This document shows, piece by piece, positions 24,046 through 33,596 of a DNA stretch of 41,862 nt. This DNA is from an uncultured Kiritimatiellota bacterium (lineage in GTDB: Bacteria > Verrucomicrobiota > Kiritimatiellia > RFP12 > UBA1067): contig CAKURH010000020.1 in the NCBI GenBank assembly GCA_934675625.1, positions 1 through 41,862 of the forward strand, in the 5' to 3' direction. Below the pieces are notes generated by a model, which had not been told where the DNA came from, did no database searches, and saw nothing but the letters and a program-made list of their open reading frames with translations. Both the position numbers and the translations under genes were made by a program. Within the stretch, counting starts at the first letter, position 1. Every line of letters starts with the position of its first letter.

Positions 24046-26907
24046 TTAGTGCCGAATCGTGAAGACGAGGCGGTAGGTTCCGGCGCCGGGCATGAACGCG
24101 TCGTGCGGCTTCGCGCCCCAGCTGTCGTCGCCGCCGACGCCCATCTGCACCGCGTCGACGTTGACGGTCAGCGCATCCGCCTCCGACAGCTCCCATTGGT
24201 GCTTCTTGCCCTCCAGCATCGTCTGCGGATACGGCCAGACGTTGAAGCCGAACGGCGCGTTCACCGCCTCGACCGTGAGGCCCCCGACCGTCAGGCGACG
24301 GCAGCCCGTGCGGTAGCCCTGTTCGCCCGGCTCGATGTAGTTGTCGGGGTTGAGGCGGTCCGCCGGATAGGCGATCGTGCCGGTCTTCGGGTCGGCGAGG
24401 CCGGAGACGAGCCCGACGGACGCGCGGTGGACGTCGTAGATCGCCCCGGACGCGCGATCGGCGTAGTTCTCCCACGGGCCGAGGCCGAGCCACTCGACCG
24501 CGTTCGTCTTCGGCACGGTGAACGTGAGGCCGACGCGCGGGATCGGCGGCAGGCCCTTCGGCACGGTGAGCGTCCAGTCCACGCGCCACGCGCCGTCCGC
24601 AAGGCGCGTCGTCTTGAGGTCGCTCGTCACGCCGTCGGGCAGCTTCTGCGTCGCGGTCGCGTCCTTCCAGACCTTGCAGACCTCCGGCATCTTCCAGCCC
24701 CGGTCGTTGTCCGTCGGCGCCCGCCAGAAGTTGAGGGCGAGGGATGCGCCACGAATGGACGCGAATGGACCCGAATCGGATTCCGTTCGTGCAGATTCGT
24801 GAAGATTCGTGGACAGCTCCGGCTGGAACGGCTTGGCGAAGGAGTCCCACGCCACGCAGTCGCTGCCGTCGAGGAAGCGGAAGACGACCGAGTCGCCGCT
24901 GAAGTCCTCCAGCGCGTAAGCCCGCGCCTCGCCGGGCGGCAGCTCGCCCAGCTCGAAGTTCCCGCGCGCGGACGGGTTGCCCGCCGCGTCGCGCGCCGTC
25001 CACTCGCACACGTAGTCGTCGAGGTCACGGAAGCAGAAGCCGTTGCGCACCGTCACCTTGCCCGTCGCGAAGTCGAACGCCTCGCACGTCATGTTCTGGT
25101 AGGCGTGCTTCATCTCGTACGCGCCGGGGTGCGGATTGCGCAGGGCGTCGAAGAGGCCGTTGCAGTTGAAGTTGTCGTCGTTCGGCCGGTCGCCGAAGTC
25201 TCCGCCGTACGCGAGCCACGTGCCGCGCGCGTCCGTCTTCCAGAGCGCCTGGTCGGCGAAGTCCCAGACGAAGCCGCCCTGGAACGACGGATACGAGCGC
25301 ACCAGATCCCAGTATTTCCGGATGCCACCCGTCGAATTGCCCATCGCGTGCGCATACTCGCAGAGGATGACCGGCTTCTTCGGACTGTTCGCGACGTACT
25401 TCTCGACGTCCCACGGCCGCGCGTACATGATCGCGTAGATGTCGGTGTTGTCGCCGTTGATCGCACGCTCATAGTGGATCGGCCGCGTCGAATCGATCGC
25501 GCGCATCGACTGGCGGAGCGCCGTGAAGTTCTCGCCGTCGCCGCTCTCGTTGCCCATCGACCAGTAGATGATCGACGGATGGTTGCGTAGCGTCTGGACC
25601 ATGCGCGTGCCGCGCTCGACGATGGACTGACGGTAGTCGGCGCGGTGCGCCAGCGACTCCTTGCCGTAGCCGTAGCCATGCGACTCGACGTTCGCCTCCG
25701 CGCAGACCATGATGCCCTCGCGGTCGCAGAGGTCGTACCACTCCGGCACGTTCGGATAGTGGCTCGTGCGCACGGCGTTGACGTTAAACGCCTTCAGGAC
25801 TTCGATGTCCTTCTTCATCCCCTCCAACGTGACGGCATAGCCCGTCTTCGGCTCCATCTCGTGGCGGTTCACGCCCTTGATGAGCGCGCGCTGGCCGTTC
25901 AGATAGAGGACGGAATCCTTGATCTCGATCTTGCGGAAGCCGAACGACACGGCGCGGTAGTCGATGCCGCCGAAGATCCACCAGCCCCACGGGCATGAGG
26001 GCCACAGGCCCCACTTGTGCTCGATTGGCGTGACGTAGAGGTACGGCTCCTCGCAGCTCCAAAGCTTCACGTCCGGCACCTCGCGCACCTTCAGCGCGTT
26101 CCCCTTCTCGTCGCGCACCGTGAACGAGCCGCTCTTGAGGTCATCCGAGAGTTTCGTCTCGACAATCAGGTCGAACGGCGCGGACTTGCTCTCGGAGACG
26201 AGGTAGACCTCGCGGAAGATGCCCGAGAGACGCCAGAAGTCCTGGTCTTCGAGGTAGGTGCCGTCGCAGTGCTTGTAGACCTCGACCTCCAGCGTGTTCT
26301 CGCCGAACCATTTGAGGTAGGGCGTGAGGTCGAACTCGGACGGCAGGCGGCTGTCCTCGGCGTAGCCGACGGCCTTGCCGTTCACGCGCACGAAGAACGC
26401 GGACGACACGCCGCCGAAGTGGATCGTCGTCTTGCGGAAGAGCCAGCGCCACGGGCGCGTGAACGTCGTCTTGTAGAGGCCGACCGGGTTGCGGTAGGCG
26501 TACGCCGTCCAGTTCGTGTCCGCCGGCGCGGCCCTGACGCGCGGCGCGTCCTGCGCAATCGGGTAGCGCACGTTCGTGTAGAGCGGCGGGTCGAAGTCGC
26601 CCTGCAGCTGCCAGCAGCCGGGCACGGCGATTTGCGCCGTCTTCTCCCAGTCAGAGGCTTCGGGCGAACGCTTCCAGCGGAAGTCCCACGTGCCGTCGAG
26701 CGGGAGGATCCAGCGCGAGTCGCCTTTCGGGCGCTTCGACTGGAGGATGTCAAAGGCGAGGTCTTCCGTCTCGCAGGGCACGGCGATGCCGCGCGCGGGC
26801 AGGCGGTTGATGGCGTTGACGGCGGGGTCTTCCCACGGCTCGGCGGCCCCGCCCACACACGTCAGAAACAGACACGAACACAGGACAACAGTATTTTTTG
26901 CACTCAT
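24046..26907 (-). CDS. Secreted GH2 beta-galactosidase carrying an in-frame repeat insertion
   Basis: 953 residues from the ATG at 26907; an ATG at 26967 lies upstream of the promoter. A signal peptide (MSAKNTVVLCSCLFLTCVGG) is followed by the GH2 sugar-binding, immunoglobulin-like and barrel domains. The acid/base Glu is in IIYWSMGNESGDG and the nucleophile Glu in PVILCEYAHAMGNS; RTSHYPNVPEWYDLCD is also typical of LacZ. The C-terminal Bgal small-chain region begins FWRAPTDNDRG. Just before it about 22 residues (TNLHESARTESDSG...) are encoded by a palindromic CGTG repeat at 24749-24812 that is absent from the family. It should cleave terminal beta-galactosides in the periplasm or outside the cell. 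Its start codon is 7 nt after TATACT, so it is likely leaderless. Confidence 0.92.
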   Translation of the reverse strand: MSAKNTVVLCSCLFLTCVGGAAEPWEDPAVNAINRLPARGIAVPCETEDLAFDILQSKRPKGDSRWILPLDGTWDFRWKRSPEASDWEKTAQIAVPGCWQLQGDFDPPLYTNVRYPIAQDAPRVRAAPADTNWTAYAYRNPVGLYKTTFTRPWRWLFRKTTIHFGGVSSAFFVRVNGKAVGYAEDSRLPSEFDLTPYLKWFGENTLEVEVYKHCDGTYLEDQDFWRLSGIFREVYLVSESKSAPFDLIVETKLSDDLKSGSFTVRDEKGNALKVREVPDVKLWSCEEPYLYVTPIEHKWGLWPSCPWGWWIFGGIDYRAVSFGFRKIEIKDSVLYLNGQRALIKGVNRHEMEPKTGYAVTLEGMKKDIEVLKAFNVNAVRTSHYPNVPEWYDLCDREGIMVCAEANVESHGYGYGKESLAHRADYRQSIVERGTRMVQTLRNHPSIIYWSMGNESGDGENFTALRQSMRAIDSTRPIHYERAINGDNTDIYAIMYARPWDVEKYVANSPKKPVILCEYAHAMGNSTGGIRKYWDLVRSYPSFQGGFVWDFADQALWKTDARGTWLAYGGDFGDRPNDDNFNCNGLFDALRNPHPGAYEMKHAYQNMTCEAFDFATGKVTVRNGFCFRDLDDYVCEWTARDAAGNPSARGNFELGELPPGEARAYALEDFSGDSVVFRFLDGSDCVAWDSFAKPFQPELSTNLHESARTESDSGPFASIRGASLALNFWRAPTDNDRGWKMPEVCKVWKDATATQKLPDGVTSDLKTTRLADGAWRVDWTLTVPKGLPPIPRVGLTFTVPKTNAVEWLGLGPWENYADRASGAIYDVHRASVGLVSGLADPKTGTIAYPADRLNPDNYIEPGEQGYRTGCRRLTVGGLTVEAVNAPFGFNVWPYPQTMLEGKKHQWELSEADALTVNVDAVQMGVGGDDSWGAKPHDAFMPGAGTYRLVFTIRH
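24749..24812. repeat. Palindromic CGTG-type repeat inside the beta-galactosidase gene
   Basis: The left arm has CCACGAAT, then CGCGAAT and CCCGAAT at about 10-bp spacing; the right arm mirrors it with GTTCGTG, ATTCGTG and ATTCGTGG. The same family occurs intergenically at 40276-40335. The reading frame stays open through it. Confidence 0.8.
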
Positions 26908-26914
26908 GTTGCGT

Positions 26915-26920
26915 AGTATA
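26915..26920 (-). promoter_or_regulatory. -10 promoter of the beta-galactosidase-queA unit
   Basis: Leftward TATACT preceded by TTTTGTG, ending 7 nt before the ATG at 26907. Confidence 0.6.
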
Positions 26921-27004
26921 CACAAAAATGAGTTCCACTGGCAACCGCATCCCGCCCCGACCCCCAAGGCTTCGGCATGAAAAGAGAATCCGCGCCCTGC
27001 GGGT

Positions 27005-30000
27005 TCAGAGCGCCCGTTCCGTCACGAGCCGCACGGGGCCGAAGAGGCCCGACGGCAACGGCCTGTCGTCCTTCGTCCAGTGACGCCACGTCGTGAAGGT
27101 CGTGCGCCCGGTCGGGCTCGGACGGCCCTCCGTCACCCAAGCGGGGATGGACTTCACGCCGCCGTTCGCCGCGTACTCGGCGTCCGCCGACAGAAAGTCG
27201 TCGCCGATCAGGCGGTTCGGCCAGAGGTTCGTCACCTCGACCCGCAGACGGGCCGTCCGCGCCGGGCCCGGCGGCAGCACGCAGCGGAACGGCGGACGCC
27301 AGAGCGTCGGCAGCTTCTCGCCATCGACGAAGACCTCCGCGAGATTCTTGAGATTCCCCAAGTCCAGCACCAGCCGTTCGCCCGCCCCGCACGCCGGCAG
27401 ACGCACCGTCGTCTCGTAGGCCCCTGTGCCGGAGAAATGGCGGACTTCCGGGTCGTCCGACGCCGCCCAGTCCACGAGATTCGTCCAGACGCACGTCCTC
27501 GCGACCAGCGTGACCGTCCACGGCCCGGCGACGGGCGTCTCCGCAACAGGCGCGAAGGACGGCTCAAGCGGTGCCGACGAGGACGGGCGGAACACGACGA
27601 AGACACTGCCCGACGGCTTCAGCGCGAGCGTGACGCGCATCCGCCCGTCCTGCCGCGCGACGCGGCGCGCGCACCAGATTTCGCCCGTCTCCGCGTCCCA
27701 CAGCTCGACGGCGCCCTGCGCCTGCCGGAACGAGCACGTCAGCTCGACGGCGCGGTCGCTGACGCCGCACGCGACGAAATAAGCCTCGACGCCCTTCCCG
27801 TAGCGGCGGTGGCACCACGCGACATCCGCCGTCACGGACGGCGTTTCGCAGATGAAGTCCGGCTCAAGCCCCGCCGCGCGCAGCTTCTCGGCGGCCTCCG
27901 CTTCCGACGTCGCCGTCACCACATACCGCGCGCGCAGGTCGGCGCTCTCGGCCTGTCGGCGTGTGCACCAGTCGAAGGCGTAGCCCTCCGGCGGCTGCGG
28001 CCAGCCCGACGCCTTCGAGCCGTAAGTCGTCACCTGCTCCGCGTCATCGCCGCCGTCTGGCGTCTCCGTCCCCGTCGTCATGAGGCAGTCCGCGACGTTC
28101 TCGCCCGCCTGCAACATGAACTGGACGCGGGACAGGTAGGTGATGAAGTCGCGGCCCTGCTTCCACCACGTCACGGTGCGCTCGAAGTGCGTGCCCCAGG
28201 CGCCCATTGTCATGCCGGGATACCGCGTCGGCGACGTCCAGGGCTGGTGCGCGTAGCGGTGGAAGTAGAGCCGGTTCACGCCGCGCGCGAAGGCGCGGTC
28301 GGCCTGCGCCTTGAGTGAGAACGGATCCGCCTGCCACTTGCCGTCCGCTGGAAACGCGGTGAAGCTCTCGGCGCCCACGAATCGCCGCCCGTTCACGTGC
28401 GCGACGGACGCCGCGAGCCGTGCGCAGCCCTCGCCGCCGACGGCGGTCGAATTGACGACGCCGTCCCCCTTCTTCGCCCAGAACTCGCACATCGGGATGT
28501 CCGCCGAACGCCCGTATTCAAGCGCGTTGAACGGCCCGTTGCCGTAGCATTCGACGCCGAACTGGAGTCCGCGCGCGCGGCAGCGCGCCGCCAGCGCGTC
28601 CGAATAGTTCTCGGCGAAGAGTTCTGCGATGACCGCACGGAAGTCGCCCAGCACGCGCTCGCTTTCCGCAACCGACTCGACGACGCGCCCGGAGAGGAGC
28701 GCGAGCCACGGCACGAGGTCATAGCCCCTGCGTTGGCGGAAGATGCGCTCGAAGCCCTGCGTCCAGTTCTGGGAACCGACCTCGTAGCTGTCGACGAGGA
28801 TGCCGGAGAGCGCGCGCTTCCCCTGTCCGACGAGATCCGGGCCGAGCCGCGCGCACAGCTTCTCGACGTAGGCATCGAAATGGGCATCCAGCGCCGCGCG
28901 GTCAAGCTTGTCGACCTCCAGCCCCGATCCGCCGCCGCTCACGGGATGGTTCCGCTCGCCGTTGGCGGCGAAGCCGATGCGCAGGATCGCCCAGCGGCCC
29001 GCCGGCACGTCCCACGCGAGGCGGCCGTCCGCCGTCAGGAGGTGCGTCAGGTTCGTCACCGCCGAGAGCGCGACGACCTGTCCGGGCTTCGTCGGGAAGC
29101 TGTCGCGGCGGATCTGCTGGCGGATGCGGAACGTCTTCCCGTCGAGGTCGCTGAGCGCGGCCCGCCGCTCCAGCGCCGCGTCGCGCACCGTGAAGCGCCC
29201 CACGTAGCCGGGCTCGTAGCCCGGACTGGTCGGGTCGAGCGGAAACGAGAACGTAATGCGGAACTTCTTGCCGCGAATCGGGCGGTCAAGGGGATAGTAG
29301 CGCCGCCCCGTCGGGCCGCTGCCCGAACGCCGCACGTCGAAGTCGCGCACGTCGCCGTCCCGCCAGGTCACGCCGTCGTCCGAATACGCGACGGCGAAGC
29401 GCGCCGGCTCGTTCCACTGGTGTCCGCCCGTCAGGACGAACGAGACGCCCGTCGCCTCGAACGGCTCGGACGAAGAAAACTCAACCGTGCCGCCCGTGTC
29501 GCCCATGAACGTCTGTTCGCCTTGCGCGGACGGGAGCGGCTCCCCCTCGGCGGACGGAACCGGGAATGCGAGAACCGCAATGTCCGCGTAGAAGCCGTGC
29601 GGGTTCGGCGGCGCCGGCAGCACGCCGTCGAAGCGGCGTGGGCCGTCCGCGCGCGTCTCCGTGTGGGCGACGAACTTCATGCTCTGCTCCGGCTTCACCC
29701 ACGGCCCGCCCGACGAGCTGTAGCCCGAGCAGTTCGGAACCTGGATCTCGAGGCCGAGGCGGTGCGCCTCGCGCACCGCGTGGCCCACCGCGCCGAACCA
29801 CGCCTCCGTGCCGAAGTCGACCGGCCCGCGCGCCATGCCCGCCGTCACGTCGAAGAGCGTCGCGCCGCCGAGGCCGATGTCGCGCATGGCCTCCAGGTCG
29901 GCCGTGATCCCCGCGTGGCTGACGTGCCCGTCCATCCAGTGCCACCACGTCCACGGTCGCGCAGACGCCGGCGGACGGCGAAAGCCGCGTTCGAGCGTTA

Positions 30001-30694
30001 AATCCGCAGTGTACGCCACTTCATACGGCACGACCTTCAGCGCGCCTTTCTTCTCGCGTTCGGCGATTGCGTCCAAAAAGGTCTCGAAGTCCTTCTCGTC
30101 AAGAAACGGCCCCCAGCCGCCCGTTGCCTGCGTGATGCCGTGGATGAGGAAGTCGAGCGCCTTCGGACGCTTCGCCAATTCCGCGTCAATGGCGCGTCCG
30201 TAGTCCTTGTCGGCCGGAATCTTGCCGCCGAACGGCACACGGCGAACGGTCATGACGGCCAGTCCTTCCTCGTCCGAAATCCGCTCGACGGCGGCGTTGT
30301 GCTGGATGTAGGGCGTACACAGCCAGCGCGGCGCGACACCGACTTCACGCTTGATCTTGTCGCGCGATTCGGCGATCTGCCGCCGCACCTCGTTCGTGTC
30401 GCCCGCCTGCAGCAGCTTCAGCAGGTTCGGATGCGAGACGGAATGCGAGGCGATCTCGTGTCCGCGCCGATGCAGTTCGCGCACCTCGTCCCACGAGATG
30501 TTCTGTCCGCCGCGTCCGGCCGCGCCCGTCACGATGTTGAAGGTGGCCTTCCAGCCGCGCGCGGCAATCAGCGGCTCGGCGATCGTGAGGTGCGCCTTGA
30601 GCCCGTCGTCAAACGTGAGCGTGACGGGGACCGGCGCGGGGAAAGCCGCCGCGCAGAGTCCAGCCGCCCCGCATGCAACCAGAGCGTTTTTCAT
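27005..30694 (-). CDS. Fusion of NodB-type polysaccharide deacetylase and GH106 alpha-L-rhamnosidase
   Basis: 1229 residues with a signal peptide. Residues about 22-232 are a CE4/NodB domain: TLTFDDG (Asp29-Asp30), HEIASHSVSHPN (His84, His88), RWLCTPY and FLIHGITQ. From about residue 238 a GH106 enzyme begins (RRPPASARPWTWWHWMDGHV, then GITADLEAMRDIGLGG); further marks are ILVDSYEVGSQNWTQGFERI with RRGYD, GVECYGNGPFN, GAESFTAF and a C-terminal beta-sandwich. GH106 enzymes remove terminal alpha-L-rhamnose, and NodB-fold enzymes remove acetyl groups. Six bp separate it from the preceding gene, with AGGAAG overlapping that gene's end. It is the last gene of the GH99-led operon. Confidence 0.88.
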   Translation of the reverse strand: MKNALVACGAAGLCAAAFPAPVPVTLTFDDGLKAHLTIAEPLIAARGWKATFNIVTGAAGRGGQNISWDEVRELHRRGHEIASHSVSHPNLLKLLQAGDTNEVRRQIAESRDKIKREVGVAPRWLCTPYIQHNAAVERISDEEGLAVMTVRRVPFGGKIPADKDYGRAIDAELAKRPKALDFLIHGITQATGGWGPFLDEKDFETFLDAIAEREKKGALKVVPYEVAYTADLTLERGFRRPPASARPWTWWHWMDGHVSHAGITADLEAMRDIGLGGATLFDVTAGMARGPVDFGTEAWFGAVGHAVREAHRLGLEIQVPNCSGYSSSGGPWVKPEQSMKFVAHTETRADGPRRFDGVLPAPPNPHGFYADIAVLAFPVPSAEGEPLPSAQGEQTFMGDTGGTVEFSSSEPFEATGVSFVLTGGHQWNEPARFAVAYSDDGVTWRDGDVRDFDVRRSGSGPTGRRYYPLDRPIRGKKFRITFSFPLDPTSPGYEPGYVGRFTVRDAALERRAALSDLDGKTFRIRQQIRRDSFPTKPGQVVALSAVTNLTHLLTADGRLAWDVPAGRWAILRIGFAANGERNHPVSGGGSGLEVDKLDRAALDAHFDAYVEKLCARLGPDLVGQGKRALSGILVDSYEVGSQNWTQGFERIFRQRRGYDLVPWLALLSGRVVESVAESERVLGDFRAVIAELFAENYSDALAARCRARGLQFGVECYGNGPFNALEYGRSADIPMCEFWAKKGDGVVNSTAVGGEGCARLAASVAHVNGRRFVGAESFTAFPADGKWQADPFSLKAQADRAFARGVNRLYFHRYAHQPWTSPTRYPGMTMGAWGTHFERTVTWWKQGRDFITYLSRVQFMLQAGENVADCLMTTGTETPDGGDDAEQVTTYGSKASGWPQPPEGYAFDWCTRRQAESADLRARYVVTATSEAEAAEKLRAAGLEPDFICETPSVTADVAWCHRRYGKGVEAYFVACGVSDRAVELTCSFRQAQGAVELWDAETGEIWCARRVARQDGRMRVTLALKPSGSVFVVFRPSSSAPLEPSFAPVAETPVAGPWTVTLVARTCVWTNLVDWAASDDPEVRHFSGTGAYETTVRLPACGAGERLVLDLGNLKNLAEVFVDGEKLPTLWRPPFRCVLPPGPARTARLRVEVTNLWPNRLIGDDFLSADAEYAANGGVKSIPAWVTEGRPSPTGRTTFTTWRHWTKDDRPLPSGLFGPVRLVTERAL

Positions 30695-30700
30695 TGGAAA

Positions 30701-33580
30701 CTACTTCCTCTTTTTGGGAGAGTCAATAATCGTGTTGTTCTCCAGCACCATGCCGCTGTGCGCGTCCGGCGGAAGCCTCGTGCCGTTGCCGCTCGTGCCG
30801 CCGATGTGGATTCCGCCGCCGTTGTTGCGGAGCGTGTTGCCGCGAATCGTCACGTTCCGGGAGCAGCCTCCCTCCAGCCAGCAGTATTCGGGATAGATCG
30901 AGATGGCGTCGTAATACGACCGTTCGACCGTGTTGTTCTCGATCAGCCCGTTCGACGCCTTGATGAGCATCGCCCGCGCCCGCGTCGAGCCGAACGTGCA
31001 GTTGCGGATCGTGAACCCATTGCCCATGCGCTCGTTCGCGATGACGACCGTGCCGAAGCTGAAGTCGACCGTGCGGTCGAGCGTCAGCGTCAGCGCCTTC
31101 TTGACGGCGTTGACGAGCGGCTCGCGCAGGTTCGTCGCGAGAATGCGGCGGCGCTCCTCATCCGTCGGGTCGGACGCAGGCTCGACCGCCAGCACCTTGG
31201 CGTCCGGCGGGACTTTCCCCTCGAACGTCAGGATCTGAATCGTGTCGCCCGGCTCGAACAGGCCGCCGCGACCGAACGCGGGAATGACGCGGATGCGGTT
31301 GCCGTCGCATTTCGTCACGACGCTGTAATAGCCGGAGATGTTGACGCTGTCGTCGCAATGGTAGGCGAATTCGCACCCGTCAATCGTCACCGTGTCGCCG
31401 AAGCGGGCGTTGAGCGCGTCGTGATTGCCGCTCCGCACACGCTTCAAGGCGCGCAAGGCCGAATCCTCCTTGACCGGGCAGCGCACGAGTCGGCACGTTC
31501 GGTAGGTCGCGCCATGGCTGTAGTTCTCCGCGAAAATGCAGCCGTCCGGCGTCGCATACGCCGTGATGTTCTCGTAGCGGCAGCCGTGACACCATTCGGA
31601 GCGGACGACTTCGCCCAGATGCGTGCGGTTGTCCGTCAGCGACCACACGCAGACGTCACCCACATCACCGCGCCGGTCGACGCCGCCCGTTATCCGATAG
31701 GTCTCGGCGCCTGTGCGCGTCACCTTGATGCCGTCGCGGTAGCGGTTTGGGTTCTTGAGCTCCAGGTCTTCCTTGGCGTAGACCTGCACCGGCCATGTCA
31801 CGGCCGCAAGTTCCGCCTCCGTCGGACACGGATAGCCGGGGATGATGCGGACGTCCCAGTTCCCGTCCGCATCGACCTTCTCGATGATCCCCTGCGTGAA
31901 CGTGAGCGGCGTGTAGTCGAGCGTGAAATTCCGGATCGTCACGTTCGTGCAGGACTGGAGCTCGACCAGACGCGTCTTGACGCGCCCGAGGATCTTCGAG
32001 CCTCCGAAGTCGATCGTGACGTCCGAGAGTCCCGTCAGCTTGAGGTAGACGCGTCGGTCCGGGCCGGTCGGCGCGACGGAATAGACGTCTTTCGCGACCT
32101 TGACGCTTTTCTCGCCGCGCGCCAGCCGCGCACGGATCGAGGCGAACGGATCGCGCACGTCGTCCCCCTGCAGCGCGTCGAGCAAGTTGTCCACCGTGCC
32201 GTATTCGCACCAGACGCCGCGCGCGTCGCAGATCCTCTTGAATTCCGTGCAATACGCGCCCGCGTGCACGACGCCGCCTGGCGGCGGCTCGCCCGACAGC
32301 GGGAGCGGCGAGCCCGACAGGAAGATGCGCGGCGCCCGTGCAGGGTCGATGCGGCGCGCCAACGCGGCAGGCGAATACTTCTCGATCCACGGCCGCCACT
32401 TGTCGCGGTTCGCGGCGAACGCCGCGCCGTCCGAGTAGCCGTAGCCGAACGCGTGCGCCCCGTAAAACGCGCCGGGAATCCACTGGCGGAACTCGGCCGG
32501 ATCGTACGACGTCTGCGGCGAGTTGGCCGACACCGCGTAGATGCCGAGCGCGTTGTCGCCCTGCAGGGCCGCGTAGAGGGCCGAACCCGCCCCCGCGCTG
32601 CCGCCGACCAGGCCGATGCGCGAGACGTCGAGGCCCCAGTCATCCGCATGGTCCTTGACGAACGCAAGCGCCGCGACGGCGTCGTCGAGCGGCCATTCGA
32701 TGCCCGGCACGTGCCTCGCCGCGTCCGCGTCGGGAATCATCCGGTAGCTGATCGAGACGACGGCCACGCCGCGCGCATCGCCGCGCGCGACGCAACCGGC
32801 CGCATTCACGAGGCTGCACCCGTCGACCCAGGCCCCGCCGTGGATCTGCACGAGGCAGGGAACCCTGCCTTTCGCGCCCCTCGGCAGCCAGACGTCCAGC
32901 CGCTGGCGCAAATGCGGCCCGTAGGCGACGTTCTCGACGTCGGGACGCCGCAGCCGCCACAGGCGCGGATGCGCCTTTGCGGGGTCTTTCGCGTCCTCGG
33001 CGCTGCACGTCAGGTAGACGTCCGCCGGATGCCGTCCGAAGACGCGGGCGACGGCGCGCAGGTAGTAGTCGTTCTCGCGCTCGTCGGGGACGAGAAACCG
33101 CGCGTGCGCATAGTCGTTCCACGCGCCGACGAAGACGCCTTTCCGCCTTGCGCGCACGGCCTCGGCTTTCGCGGCGGCCAGCCGTGCGCCGTATTCTTCC
33201 GGCGACAGCCCCGCATTGCGGTCAAGATCGACGCCCGGCAAGTTCGCGTAGCCGAACCGCGCCGCGTCCGCAAGCGGAACGATCCTGATCTTGTCCCGGT
33301 TCCTGGCGGACGCGAACCCCTTCGGCATCCGACCCTGCACGAGGAAGACGGTGACGCCGGCATTCGCCGCGACGTCGATCTCGACTTCCACGTGCGCCGG
33401 ATCGTCCGGGTTCACGACGCCTGTACGCGGACGCAGCGCCTTTCCGTCCGCAAACCGCAGATTCGTTCCGCGCGCGAAGCCCGTCTCGGCACGGTATTCC
33501 GCCACCACGTCCAGGGCGCGCGCCGTCGGCAGGGCGAGCGCGAACGCCAGCAACGGGAAAAGCCTTTTCGCCACTTTCAT
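30701..33580 (-). CDS. Three-part secreted protein: GH99-like tail, alpha/beta esterase, parallel beta-helix
   Basis: 959 residues with a signal peptide. Residues about 60-185 resemble only the C-terminal end of GH99/WbsX-like proteins; VGAWNDYAHARFLVPDEREN and YYLRAVARVFG line up with AWNEYTEGSYLLPDEADG and YLKAVREVFG of the neighbour at 35388. Here Glu of WNE is Asp. Residues about 215-460 are an alpha/beta-hydrolase with oxyanion motif HGGAWVDG (247-254) and nucleophile Ser328 in GGSAGAG. Residues about 485-955 are a right-handed beta-helix resembling GH110 alpha-1,3-galactosidases (VTIDFGGSKILG, NFTLDYTPLTFTQGIIEKVD, CDDSVNISG). It probably deacylates and trims a glycan. GGGAGG precedes the ATG. 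Confidence 0.82.
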   Translation of the reverse strand: MKVAKRLFPLLAFALALPTARALDVVAEYRAETGFARGTNLRFADGKALRPRTGVVNPDDPAHVEVEIDVAANAGVTVFLVQGRMPKGFASARNRDKIRIVPLADAARFGYANLPGVDLDRNAGLSPEEYGARLAAAKAEAVRARRKGVFVGAWNDYAHARFLVPDERENDYYLRAVARVFGRHPADVYLTCSAEDAKDPAKAHPRLWRLRRPDVENVAYGPHLRQRLDVWLPRGAKGRVPCLVQIHGGAWVDGCSLVNAAGCVARGDARGVAVVSISYRMIPDADAARHVPGIEWPLDDAVAALAFVKDHADDWGLDVSRIGLVGGSAGAGSALYAALQGDNALGIYAVSANSPQTSYDPAEFRQWIPGAFYGAHAFGYGYSDGAAFAANRDKWRPWIEKYSPAALARRIDPARAPRIFLSGSPLPLSGEPPPGGVVHAGAYCTEFKRICDARGVWCEYGTVDNLLDALQGDDVRDPFASIRARLARGEKSVKVAKDVYSVAPTGPDRRVYLKLTGLSDVTIDFGGSKILGRVKTRLVELQSCTNVTIRNFTLDYTPLTFTQGIIEKVDADGNWDVRIIPGYPCPTEAELAAVTWPVQVYAKEDLELKNPNRYRDGIKVTRTGAETYRITGGVDRRGDVGDVCVWSLTDNRTHLGEVVRSEWCHGCRYENITAYATPDGCIFAENYSHGATYRTCRLVRCPVKEDSALRALKRVRSGNHDALNARFGDTVTIDGCEFAYHCDDSVNISGYYSVVTKCDGNRIRVIPAFGRGGLFEPGDTIQILTFEGKVPPDAKVLAVEPASDPTDEERRRILATNLREPLVNAVKKALTLTLDRTVDFSFGTVVIANERMGNGFTIRNCTFGSTRARAMLIKASNGLIENNTVERSYYDAISIYPEYCWLEGGCSRNVTIRGNTLRNNGGGIHIGGTSGNGTRLPPDAHSGMVLENNTIIDSPKKRK

Positions 33581-33596
33581 CGAGACCTCCCTCGCA

